Assembly (NCBI RefSeq): GCF_963676665.1
Contig: NZ_OY781378.1
Location: 1,394,001 to 1,458,000, forward strand
Reading direction: 5' to 3'
Length of the DNA stretch: 64,000 nt
From: an uncultured Tolumonas sp.
GTDB lineage: Bacteria > Pseudomonadota > Gammaproteobacteria > Enterobacterales > Aeromonadaceae
The notes under the pieces were generated by a model. That model made no database searches. It worked only from the letters and a program-made list of their open reading frames with translations, and was not told where the DNA came from. Positions 48,715-57,494 of this stretch are shown here, piece by piece. The position numbers were made by a program, and so were the translations under genes. Each line of letters starts with the position of its first letter. The stretch's first letter is position 1.

Positions 48715-50019
48715 TTAATGAGCGCTAATTTTACTAGCTTGTTTTTCTAATCCCTCAAAAATAGAGTCACTGATATGAGAAGGGAAATCGGTAGATAATT
48801 GTTGCTCTACCTCGCGAATTACTGAGGTTGTTTTCATGACCATTTCTTGTAACAAATATCCTGCTTGTTCAGATGAAAATCCGACATGTTGTGCAGTACT
48901 TTGAAAATGACGAGATTGGATTTTAGACCATAGATATTGTTTATTTTTACCCTGCAACGCCATCGCCATTTTTGCTTTTTGTGGGGGAATGCCTTTGCTT
49001 TTGAAAATAGGGTATGCCGATATCACATCATAAAGAGGCGTCATCACAAATGATGTATTCGGTTCAATGAATATGCTGAAATTTTTTGCATGCCCATCGA
49101 TGGCAGCTAAGAGCCAATAAAGGATCTGTGAGCGGAAAAATGTTTCTCTGTCTTTCGTTGAAAGTCTCGAACCAAGTAAAAGCTTCATTATTTCGGCAAT
49201 TCCAGGGCCACCATGAGATTCATATTTGAGGGCAGGAGAATAACCCAAGGCCTGGCACATATCTTCTTGCGGTAACCGCATTAACCACTGATTATCGCTA
49301 GACCAGCGTCTGTCAAAACGTTCCACTACCAATACTTTAGTATCGTTAAATGTAGCGAGTTCTGTGTTGGCCACATCAAAACCAAATGCCTTAGCGATCT
49401 GCAGGCAGAGCCATTCATTTTCGCAGCTTTCAGATAGATCGATATTGTTTTGTTCAATCATCCCGATAGGTAATTTAAATATATGGCTGGTTGGCGTGCT
49501 GCCTAATGGGCGTTGCCATTGTCCCTGATACCAAAGTAGGGCTGTTTTCTCTTGTGCACCAGCAATAGAAATACGGAAATCATGAGTATTATCCATTCCT
49601 AACGGCGACGTTTTGTATCCAGACAAAAGTTTAGCAATCGTATTTTCATCAAGTGGTTCGGCATGCACTTCATTGATGGGGGATAGATGGATGTCTTCCG
49701 GATAAAGCTGTATGGCACCAACACAATCCCGGCCGATCGTAGCTAATAAATCGAACGGATGATTTGTTGCGATCTGAAAACGCTGCTGCATACGAGTGAT
49801 GATGATATCTGAGTCAGGTAACAGATTATTGAAAAAGTTATAAACAGCCGTACTTTCCTGTTTTTTTGAGGTCAGAGGTAAGGACAAAGAAATGGCTCGA
49901 GCACCCGGTCTATCCAGCCATGACGATAAATATTGAAATGACATAGCTCCTCGTCCATCACGGAATAAGGTGCCAACTTCAATAGCATTCATGGCTACAA
50001 TCAGCTTTTGAGGTCTCAT
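48715..50019 (-). CDS. hipA: HipA-family serine/threonine kinase toxin
   Basis: HipA kinases phosphorylate targets such as GltX and induce dormancy. The 434-residue protein has the HipA N1 subdomain (GTLFRDGRGAMSFQY), SIAGAQEKTALLWYQG with the nucleotide-binding loop, FDRRW, the catalytic LAAIDGHAKNFSIF and the metal-binding TPLYDVISAYP. I start at the ATG at 50019, which shares a base with the hipB stop (TAATG) and has AGGA 6 nt upstream. All catalytic residues that I can identify are present, so it should be active. Confidence 0.92.
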   Translation of the reverse strand: MRPQKLIVAMNAIEVGTLFRDGRGAMSFQYLSSWLDRPGARAISLSLPLTSKKQESTAVYNFFNNLLPDSDIIITRMQQRFQIATNHPFDLLATIGRDCVGAIQLYPEDIHLSPINEVHAEPLDENTIAKLLSGYKTSPLGMDNTHDFRISIAGAQEKTALLWYQGQWQRPLGSTPTSHIFKLPIGMIEQNNIDLSESCENEWLCLQIAKAFGFDVANTELATFNDTKVLVVERFDRRWSSDNQWLMRLPQEDMCQALGYSPALKYESHGGPGIAEIMKLLLGSRLSTKDRETFFRSQILYWLLAAIDGHAKNFSIFIEPNTSFVMTPLYDVISAYPIFKSKGIPPQKAKMAMALQGKNKQYLWSKIQSRHFQSTAQHVGFSSEQAGYLLQEMVMKTTSVIREVEQQLSTDFPSHISDSIFEGLEKQASKISAH

Positions 50020-50270
50020 TACCATTCCTGATCCCATTCTTGGTTTTTATCCGGTGACTGCCCTTTGCGAGTGATATGCAATTCAAGATCAAGAGCAGAC
50101 AGCAGTTTAAAGAGAGTTTCTACTTTGCATTGATCGGGATTGTTCTCAAAACCTGATACCGTAGCCTGCTTAATACCAACCCGATCTGCAGTTTCTTTCT
50201 GCGTCAGCTGCTGCGTCTTCCGTTGATCACGGATCACTGCCGCCAGAATTTGAGGTGTGTTCAATCTCAT
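50019..50270 (-). CDS. hipB: HipB-family antitoxin, XRE-type HTH
   Basis: An 83-residue DNA-binding antitoxin that represses hipBA and holds HipA. The helix-turn-helix occupies about residues 22-60 (LTQKETADRVGIKQATVSGFEN). The hydrophilic C-terminal tail KGQSPDKNQEWDQEW ends in Trp, as HipB tails often do. It is the first gene of the operon, overlapping hipA, and three operator-like sites stand upstream. Confidence 0.9.
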   Translation of the reverse strand: MRLNTPQILAAVIRDQRKTQQLTQKETADRVGIKQATVSGFENNPDQCKVETLFKLLSALDLELHITRKGQSPDKNQEWDQEW

Positions 50271-50295
50271 AGGGTAGGCCTTGGTGTAAATAAAT

Positions 50296-50367
50296 TATAC
50301 CTAAGAAGGGATAATGCAATAATATCCCTTATAGGGGGTAAATACAAATTATCCCTTGCAAGGGATG
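50296..50367. promoter_or_regulatory. Three HipB-type operators, 27 bp apart
   Basis: Three 18-bp sites fit the known HipB operator form TATCC-N8-GGATA: TATACCTAAGAAGGGATA (50296-50313), TATCCCTTATAGGGGGTA (50323-50340), TATCCCTTGCAAGGGATG (50350-50367). Each begins exactly 27 bp after the one before. They precede hipB by 26-97 bp and probably give cooperative autorepression. Confidence 0.8.
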
Positions 50368-50564
50368 TTACTGTGTCTATAGTTGGGATAACGTGTTGTA
50401 TTTCGAAAACCGGCATAGCCTGAAATAAGTCATTGGTTGTGTCGGTGAGGCAAGAACGCTTGATGATTTGAAAGAGCAGCGTCGCTCTGATTTTTTGTAG
50501 CTATATAATTACAAAAATAATTAAAAGCCAACTATGTATTTATATAAATACATTTGGTGGTTTT

Positions 50565-50747
50565 ATGCTGCAAGGCATGCCTGAAATAGGTGCACAGTAT
50601 GCGGAACAACGCAAAGCTAAAGGCGGAACACAAGCTGATGCGGCAACGCGGGTGAATCTAGCTCGACCAGTGATCTCCATGATCGAGCGAGGACGCTTTA
50701 CTGGCAGCCTTAAGTCGCTGGTTGCTTATCTCTCCGTACTGGGTTGA
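50565..50747 (+). CDS. Short XRE-type helix-turn-helix protein
   Basis: A 60-residue product with GTQADAATRVNLARPVISMI followed by ERGR, a recognisable XRE helix-turn-helix, and little else. It may be a minimal regulator or the remnant of a second antitoxin gene; a matching toxin is not seen next to it. The ribosome site is weak. Confidence 0.5.
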   Translation: MLQGMPEIGAQYAEQRKAKGGTQADAATRVNLARPVISMIERGRFTGSLKSLVAYLSVLG

Positions 50748-50979
50748 GCGTCAATAAAACGAACATACCTCTGTTTGACCAACTGGAGGATATATTCAAT
50801 GACGATTGCACATAACACGTTAATCCAACGAACACTTTATTCTCAATAAGTTAAAAAAATTATAAAAAATTAACATATAACCTTTAACTGTCAGTTTAGA
50901 TAACCTACAATGGACTAAATGTTAGTTTTTAATCGAAAAATTAACCTATCAGGCCAGATTTACTACTTAGGTCATTAGA

Positions 50980-52089
50980 ATGTTTAGTCCGGAAGTTCCA
51001 TACGATATACCTCCGCTACCTGCCAATGGTATTGAAACGGTAAAAGTCCTGAAGAAAGTAACACCTGCTGCGCGAGCGCTTTCTGCATTGAATCAGGTCG
51101 CTAGGCTTCTCGCAAACCAAAACCTATTGGTTAACCTAATCCCAATATTAGAATCGAAGTCGAGTTCTGAAATCGAAAATATTGTGACCACGACAGATGC
51201 ACTGTTTAAGCATGAATCAGATACATCAAGTGCCGATCCTGCAACCAAAGAAGCTCTGAGATACAAAAAAGCGCTGTTCCTAGGGTTTGAATCTATCTCG
51301 GGTGAGAATGCGCGCCCTCTAAATACAAATACGGCAATCGATATCTGTAGCGAGCTTATTGATAAACAAGTTGATGTCCGCAAAGTAACGGGCACTAACT
51401 TAAAGAATCAACGTACTGGTGAAGTTATTTACACTCCACCTGTAGGCGAGGATAACCTAAGGAATAAACTGTCTAATTGGGAATCTTATGTCCACGATCA
51501 TGATGTAGATCCACTAATTGCTTTAGCGGTTGCTCACTATCAATTTGAAGCAATCCATCCATTTTTAGATGGTAACGGTCGAACGGGACGAATACTCAAC
51601 ATTCTATTCCTCATCGAAAATGACTTGCTCTCACAGCCTATCCTCTACTTGAGTCGCTACATCCTGCAAAACAAAGAGGATTACTATAGGCTATTGCTGA
51701 AAGTTACCCAAGATGGTGATTGGGAGTCCTGGATCTGCTTTATGCTTGATGCCATCACTATCACCTCTCTATGGACAATCGACAAGGTCAACGCGATCGT
51801 AGAGCTTCAAAAGAAAACTTCAGAGCACATCAAAACGTCTTCTCAAAAAATGCACACATATGAGTTAGTTCAGCTCTTATTTGAGAAGCCTTACTTAAGA
51901 ACACGAGATCTGATTGATAGAGGGCTTTACCGTTCTCGACAAGCTGCAATAGCCACCCTCAAGTCACTTGAAGAGTTAGACGTTTTGGTGTCAAAGACAG
52001 CGGGTCGAGAGACTCTATTCATTAATAAGCGCCTTTTAGAACTCATGTCCTACGACACTAATGACTTTTTGCCATTTATACCTAGGTAG
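50980..52089 (+). CDS. Fic-family AMP-transferase, class II
   Basis: A 369-residue Fic protein. The N-terminal region (about 1-75) holds the inhibitory helix motif S-x3-E-N at residues 62-67. The Fic core carries the catalytic HPFLDGNGRTGR beginning at His193. A C-terminal winged helix (about 290-350: LFEKPYLRTRDLIDRGLYRS) probably binds DNA. Fic enzymes transfer AMP to target hydroxyls; the target here is unknown. It is a single gene inside the putative island, with AT-rich flanks. Confidence 0.92.
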   Translation: MFSPEVPYDIPPLPANGIETVKVLKKVTPAARALSALNQVARLLANQNLLVNLIPILESKSSSEIENIVTTTDALFKHESDTSSADPATKEALRYKKALFLGFESISGENARPLNTNTAIDICSELIDKQVDVRKVTGTNLKNQRTGEVIYTPPVGEDNLRNKLSNWESYVHDHDVDPLIALAVAHYQFEAIHPFLDGNGRTGRILNILFLIENDLLSQPILYLSRYILQNKEDYYRLLLKVTQDGDWESWICFMLDAITITSLWTIDKVNAIVELQKKTSEHIKTSSQKMHTYELVQLLFEKPYLRTRDLIDRGLYRSRQAAIATLKSLEELDVLVSKTAGRETLFINKRLLELMSYDTNDFLPFIPR

Positions 52090-52646
52090 TCGGCTATAAA
52101 TGCCCAACTGGCCAAAAATGTAAAGTTAGGTAGTGAAGGCGGTTAAAGCATTACGTTTTGATTAAAAGTTATTATCCACAGAAACAGTGGATAATAACGG
52201 GATAAGTTCATTAAAACGTATTGATCGGATGGTTACTGAGCTAGCTCGCCGTTTTTTCTATGACAAATCGGCTTTTTAACATAAGGGCATTATGCAAAGT
52301 GCTTTTGCGACGCACATTTTACCTTTTCGAAGGAACGTGCGACTTTTGCCTGGGTTTCTATAAGTAAAACACAATGCTGCAAAAAGTTTGGTTGCATCTA
52401 TTGATGTTCTGTCGGGAGCATCAAGGCCGCTAAATGAAAATGCTGAATTTATTCTCCTGCCGCTGGTAATGTACTCACCTAATGGAGAGATAGAGGCTGG
52501 ATCAAAGGTAAGCGTCCGGCGACGGCAGGTTTTAATATATGCTGATTTCTGCTGAGGTTAAGTGTCCACTAAAATTTAAGTGAATACTTAACCTAGGCAA
52601 GCATAATTGAAAATTAAAACCTGCATTTACAAGCTAGATATGCTTT
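52090..52646. other. 557-bp gap with a strong hairpin and a possible gene remnant
   Basis: No complete gene is supported. A perfect hairpin lies at 52168-52198. An open frame without a start codon at 52364-52555 reads like a coding fragment (63 residues, including NENAEFILLPLVMYSPNGEI). The rest shows nothing recognisable. Confidence 0.45.
52168..52198. repeat. Perfect 12-bp inverted repeat
   Basis: GTTATTATCCAC (52168-52179), 7-nt loop, GTGGATAATAAC (52187-52198). No T tract follows. It is 79 nt after the fic stop. Confidence 0.75.
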
Positions 52647-55600
52647 TTAAGATGTCCCCAGCAAACCTTTGATCACATCAACATCTAACCCGGTCACTTC
52701 GGCTTGTTCACTGAGTAAGCCATCGGCTAATGCTCGTTTTTCGGCATGTAAGGCGACAATTTTTTCCTCTACGGTCTGTTCACATACCAAACGATAAACT
52801 GTCACTGGCTGCGTTTGTCCCATGCGGTGTGCGCGATCACTCGCTTGATCTTCCACGGCAGGGTTCCACCATGGATCAAGATGAATCACGGTATCTGCCT
52901 GTGTTAGATTCAAACCGGTGCCGCCGGCTTTCAGGCTGATCAGGAACAGTGGAATATTCTCTTGTTGGAATTGATAGACGGCGTTTTGTCTTTGTTTACT
53001 ACTACAACTGCCATCAAGATAACAGTAGTCGAGTTTCGCTATTTCTAAGCGTCGGCGTAGTAGGGTGAGTAAATCGACAAACTGACTAAACACCAGAATG
53101 CGGTGATTATTCTCAATGGCTTCGGTGATCAACTCCATCGCAGCATCGAGCTTGCTTTGGCTCTTTTTCCAATCATTAAGCAGTAATGCCGGAGAGCAGC
53201 AAACCCGGCGTAAGCGGGTCAGGCTGGCCAGTAATTTAATCAGTGCATGGCCTTCGCCATTTTGCATATCCTGAATGGCCTCAAGACGAGTGGCTTCGTA
53301 GAGTGCACGTTCATCATCAGACAAGCTGACATGATGCACAATTTCTGTTTTATCGGGGAGCTCAGTTAACACTTGTTGTTTCAATCGCCGTAATACGAAT
53401 GGGCTGATCACGCCACGTAACTGTGCCAGATGTTTCGGATCGCGCGCCGCTTTGCTAAACCGTTGCTTAAACTGTGTCTGGTTGCCCAGTAAACCGGGGT
53501 TGATGAAATTAAATAAGCTCCAGAGTTCACCGAGATGGTTTTCGACGGGCGTACCACTCAGTGCAAGCCGGAAATCTGCATTCAAGGTAAATAGCACTTT
53601 AGCGCGTTGGGTTGCTGCATTCTTGATTTGTTGTGATTCATCTGCCACCACGCTCGCCCAGTGCTGCGCTTGTAATGGTTCGCTGAGATTACCCAGCAAG
53701 CCATAGTTTACTAAAACCACATCTCCTGATTTAAGTTCTTGCAAGGCAGCTTGCCGATCATTGAGTTGATCGAGAGCGATCATATTTAACTCTGGTGCGA
53801 AACGGGCGGCTTCCTGTTGCCAGTTCAGCACGAGTGATTTTGGCACTATTACCAACGCAGGCCCTAAAGCATGACGCTGCCGTAGTAACGTGAGTGCCTG
53901 CAGTGTTTTTCCAAGCCCCATATCATCAGCAAGACAAGCACCAAAACCATGTTGTGCCAAAGTAGCGAGCCAGTTTGCGCCTTCTTTTTGATAATCGCGT
54001 AAAGGTGAGAGCAATGAATCAGGCATGGTGACGACTTGTTGCCATTCCTGTTTCAGTTTGTACCATTCATCATCACCCTGTGTAGAGACGCTCTCTAGCA
54101 ATCGAGTCAGCGGGTAGGCCAGTTGGCTGCTGATTTTCTGCTCATCATCGAGCATGGCTGCCAGTGTCGCGAGTCGGGTTGCGAGTTTGTCGCTTAAAAG
54201 TAGACTGGTTTTATCATCCAAAGCGATCGTTTTTTCACCCGCTTTGAACTGACGTAATAACATCCGTAAATTGATCAGTTGCTGCTTATCGACCTGCAAA
54301 TTACCGTCGACCTGAAACCAGTTCTGATCGCGAGAGATCCGCAATGAAAGTGCATCATCATCAAGGGTGGTAACACGTAGGCTTTGCTCATGCCAGCTGA
54401 CTCGAAGCTGATGTTGTTCAATGATGGCGGGCAACTGTTGCATAAAATCAAGGAGGGATTGCCCTTCAAAATGCCACTCTTTACTGCGACCATCGAGACC
54501 TAACCAAGTGCGTAGTTGTTTTGAATCCTGCTTTTCGGCTGCTAAATCTCGTTTCCAGAAATGATCCGCGTGTTGCCAATCACGCAGAAGTGCTACCCCC
54601 ATACCTAGCGGCAAGACAGGCAACGAACTCTGTTCATCTTCGGTCACAAGTTGCACGCGCAGGTTGTTATCCTGCCAGTTCATTCGTAAACCTGATTGAC
54701 CTGACCACGGTGTCAGCTTCGCATTACCGGTTAATTCGGGAATGTCACTATGCCAGACAAGATGCGGGATCTGGTCGAGTGTCTGCTGCAATGGTGCCAA
54801 TGCTTCAGGCGGCAGTTTTGGCATTTTTTTCAATGGTTCTAAGAGTGGGAGTAACTTCGGCGGCATAGTCACAACTTGCCAGAGATCACTCGCTAACTGA
54901 TAGACCTTATATCCGTCTGAATCAGGTTCAGGCGTAAGCTGACAAGTGATTCGTTGTTCCGTTTTTCCTATTTCCAGTAAAGGAGAGATGAGCTGTAATT
55001 GCAGCGGCTCACCTGCCTCATTGAACAGGCGAGGGTGGCGTGATAAAACCTCTAAAACCTCCATTGGCAGAGAATAATAATATTCGGTCAGATAATAGAG
55101 AATTTCGTGATCTAGTTTATCCAGTAATGAATCGTCCAGACGATGGATTTGCCAGTGTTCGATACTACGCCCTTGTGTCCAGCTCCCTTTCGCACTCATT
55201 TTCTGGATTTTACATTCCAACCGCTTCAGATCTGGTTTTAAAATCCAGATCACGCGTTCTTGCTGCTGCGCAGGCGAAGCTTGACTAAGCGCTTTCAGCC
55301 AGTTTTCCCAATCTTGGGGCGGCACTATGCGATCAAAAATTGGAAACCCCACCGGCAGTTCCAACAAATGTCGCAACATCGATAAACTCAGTTCCATCAA
55401 CAGATGTTCTGGCGCTTGTGCGAGAAATGCTTTGCTATTGAAACTTTTGAGTAAATCAAAGACATGTGCATCGTCATCCTGACGAGCAATACCACCCAAA
55501 CAGCACCAGAGATACCCCCATGGCTGTATATTCTCGTTTGGATTCTCTAAGCGCGGTTTTAGCGTTTCATTGACGGCAGTGTAATACATACCATTCATTA

Positions 55601-56489
55601 GCTGTGCGCTATCAGCAACCAATCCCGGATGTGAACTGTTTAACCAACGAACGATTTGTTTGGTTTTAGACATCGCCGCATTACGATCGGCAAGAATATA
55701 CAGACCCAGCCAGATCAACGGTAATATTCCGGGAGGAAAACCTTTCTGCCGGGTACGTTTCTGCCAGTTTTTTAACGATTCATCGAGTTGTGCCGTGATA
55801 GCACCTACGCTGGAGGGCGTATGTAATAGCAGAGCAAATTCATACCAGGCTAATTCACAGATCTCATTTTTATCGTTGAGTAACAGATCTTGTTCCCAAC
55901 GCGCATATTCAATGTGTTGTTTGAGTTCAGATGAAAGGTTCGGTGTCGCGAGCATCTGCTCCCATTGAATTAAGGCTTCTCCTGCAAGCTGTTCTTCAGC
56001 ACTCCAGGCTGAAACCATCAGCGCTTGCCAAGGTTCGGAGACATATGCAAACAGCGGCAAGGCGTAACGTGAGTTCAGATAGGGTGTGAGAGTATGGCTG
56101 GGAGAATAATTCGGTAAGGTTGCTTCTTTACCATGCGAAATTGATTCACCAATAATAGGCAGAAGATCAAAAGCACCGATCCTGCTAGCCAGAAACCAAT
56201 TGGGCGCTGGGAATTGATGCACTAAACAGCCGGTGACCAACAACCAAAACCCATTTTTATCCAACTGCAATGCAGTGGTTGATTTATTCTGGCGAATAAA
56301 ATTTGCCTCGACCAGCTCAGTAACGCATTGCGAAATTATTTTCGGGCTGAAAGCATCGTTTTTCTTTTTAAGCTCCACTTCCAAGTTTTTGGGTTTAGGG
56401 GCTGTTGATCTTTCGAGGCGAATTATTGAGCGGCATGGCGAATTGATATAATCACTTTCGCCAAAAAACAATCCACACCAAATCACCAT
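52647..56489 (-). CDS. SNF2-family helicase with IS-derived N-terminus
   Basis: A 1280-residue SWI2/SNF2 ATPase. A long N-terminal part of unknown role (about 35-820) precedes the helicase core: Walker A LADDMGLGKTLQAL (about 850), DESQ box VVADESQQIKN (about 950), LSGTPVENHLGELWSLFNF, and helicase C with LVFSQFVDLL, LKAGGTGLNL and DQASDRAHRMGQ. The first ~34 residues come from an IS5-family element. The native start is at 57335; removing the element and one TA gives a 1268-residue protein in frame (MLPT-KPKNLE). Transcription now depends on the IS end. Probable role is DNA remodelling, perhaps in defence with the divergent methyltransferase-HNH protein. Confidence 0.87.
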   Translation of the reverse strand: MVIWCGLFFGESDYINSPCRSIIRLERSTAPKPKNLEVELKKKNDAFSPKIISQCVTELVEANFIRQNKSTTALQLDKNGFWLLVTGCLVHQFPAPNWFLASRIGAFDLLPIIGESISHGKEATLPNYSPSHTLTPYLNSRYALPLFAYVSEPWQALMVSAWSAEEQLAGEALIQWEQMLATPNLSSELKQHIEYARWEQDLLLNDKNEICELAWYEFALLLHTPSSVGAITAQLDESLKNWQKRTRQKGFPPGILPLIWLGLYILADRNAAMSKTKQIVRWLNSSHPGLVADSAQLMNGMYYTAVNETLKPRLENPNENIQPWGYLWCCLGGIARQDDDAHVFDLLKSFNSKAFLAQAPEHLLMELSLSMLRHLLELPVGFPIFDRIVPPQDWENWLKALSQASPAQQQERVIWILKPDLKRLECKIQKMSAKGSWTQGRSIEHWQIHRLDDSLLDKLDHEILYYLTEYYYSLPMEVLEVLSRHPRLFNEAGEPLQLQLISPLLEIGKTEQRITCQLTPEPDSDGYKVYQLASDLWQVVTMPPKLLPLLEPLKKMPKLPPEALAPLQQTLDQIPHLVWHSDIPELTGNAKLTPWSGQSGLRMNWQDNNLRVQLVTEDEQSSLPVLPLGMGVALLRDWQHADHFWKRDLAAEKQDSKQLRTWLGLDGRSKEWHFEGQSLLDFMQQLPAIIEQHQLRVSWHEQSLRVTTLDDDALSLRISRDQNWFQVDGNLQVDKQQLINLRMLLRQFKAGEKTIALDDKTSLLLSDKLATRLATLAAMLDDEQKISSQLAYPLTRLLESVSTQGDDEWYKLKQEWQQVVTMPDSLLSPLRDYQKEGANWLATLAQHGFGACLADDMGLGKTLQALTLLRQRHALGPALVIVPKSLVLNWQQEAARFAPELNMIALDQLNDRQAALQELKSGDVVLVNYGLLGNLSEPLQAQHWASVVADESQQIKNAATQRAKVLFTLNADFRLALSGTPVENHLGELWSLFNFINPGLLGNQTQFKQRFSKAARDPKHLAQLRGVISPFVLRRLKQQVLTELPDKTEIVHHVSLSDDERALYEATRLEAIQDMQNGEGHALIKLLASLTRLRRVCCSPALLLNDWKKSQSKLDAAMELITEAIENNHRILVFSQFVDLLTLLRRRLEIAKLDYCYLDGSCSSKQRQNAVYQFQQENIPLFLISLKAGGTGLNLTQADTVIHLDPWWNPAVEDQASDRAHRMGQTQPVTVYRLVCEQTVEEKIVALHAEKRALADGLLSEQAEVTGLDVDVIKGLLGTS

Positions 56490-57277
56490 GCCTCGAATAA
56501 TGCTAACAGATGAATACTGGTTAAAGCTATCCAGACTCCTGCTTGAAACCGGACGTGTCTATAACAAACCGGAACACCGTATGACGCTTGAGGGTATTTT
56601 GTACCGAATGCGTGTCGGTTGTCCGTGGCGCGATATCCCCAGTGCTTTTGGCGACTGGAACACGATTTATCGTCGTTTTAATCTTTGGTCGAAAAAAGGC
56701 GTTCTTCTTCAATTGTTCACAGCACTGAAGCAATCACCTGATTTTGAATGGGAATTTATTGACGGCAGCATTGTTAGAGCTCATCAGCATGCCACGGGGG
56801 CATCAACACATGAGAGTGAATCGATTGGTAAAAGCCGTGGTGGAAATACAACGAAAATACATTTAGCCGTGGACAGTTATGGTTTACCCATTGATTTTCT
56901 GCTTACCGGTGGTGAGGTTCACGACAGCAAAGCGGCACCAGAATTGATAGCGTGTTTACCGGATGCCGATTTTATTGTGGCTGACAAAGGTTACGACAGT
57001 GAGCCAATTCGGGAGTTGATCAGGACAAAGAATAGTAAACCGGTGATCCCCAGAAAATCGAACTCAAAGCTCGGTAATGCCGATATCGATTGGTGTTTAT
57101 ATAAATACCGGCATTTGGTCGAGAATGCGTTTGCAAGACTGAAACATTATCGCGCCATCGCGACACGATATGACAAATTAGCTCGAAACTATGCCAGCAC
57201 ATTGGCACTGGCCTGTTGCATGATGTGGTTGCCAATGTGAAACGAGTGAAATTTAATCAGCAAAGATCAACAGGCCC
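56398..57277. mobile_element. Complete IS5-family insertion sequence (IS427 group), 880 bp
   Basis: Ends are GGGGCTGTTGATCTTT (left) and GGGCCTGTTGATCTTT (right, reverse complement), 15 of 16 matching. TA flanks both sides (56396-56397 and 57278-57279), fitting the 2-bp target of this group. Removing the element restores the SNF2 reading frame. Confidence 0.88.
56488..57240 (+). CDS. IS5-family transposase
   Basis: A 250-residue DDE transposase in a single frame: N-terminal LEGILYRMRVGCPWRDIP, FIDGSIVRAHQHA (first Asp), GGNTTKIHLAVD, ADKGYDSEPIRELI (second Asp) and the YRHLVENAFARLKHYR region with the catalytic Glu. Many relatives need a frameshift to make the full protein; here it is continuous. 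Its ATG overlaps, on the opposite strand, the ATG now starting the SNF2 frame (CATG). Confidence 0.93.
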   Translation: MPRIMLTDEYWLKLSRLLLETGRVYNKPEHRMTLEGILYRMRVGCPWRDIPSAFGDWNTIYRRFNLWSKKGVLLQLFTALKQSPDFEWEFIDGSIVRAHQHATGASTHESESIGKSRGGNTTKIHLAVDSYGLPIDFLLTGGEVHDSKAAPELIACLPDADFIVADKGYDSEPIRELIRTKNSKPVIPRKSNSKLGNADIDWCLYKYRHLVENAFARLKHYRAIATRYDKLARNYASTLALACCMMWLPM

Positions 57278-57335
57278 TAGTAGGAAGCATTAATAATTGG
57301 CTGAGGATGGCATGATGGAGTTGGCTGTACTGCAT
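57278..57335 (-). pseudogene. Detached 5' end of the SNF2 helicase gene
   Basis: Codes for the first 19 residues of the native helicase (MQYSQLHHAILSQLLMLPT) and then meets the IS5-family element. One further base completes the split codon that continues at 56395. Confidence 0.75.
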
Positions 57336-57494
57336 GGTGAATTTATCTGATGTAAAGATGAAGCAAATGATGTCACAAGTCACATGAAAAGGGCGAATGA
57401 AAAAGAATTACGTACTTTCTGATTTTTCATTACATCCACTTATCTGTTCATATTTGATAAAGTAAGACTCAAATATGCACTTTCTGTTTGAATC

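Noticed and set aside
50296..50367. CRISPR-like array because of the regular 27-bp repeat spacing
   Set aside because: Only three imperfect 18-bp palindromes with 9-bp gaps are present; they fit HipB operators and no cas genes are nearby.
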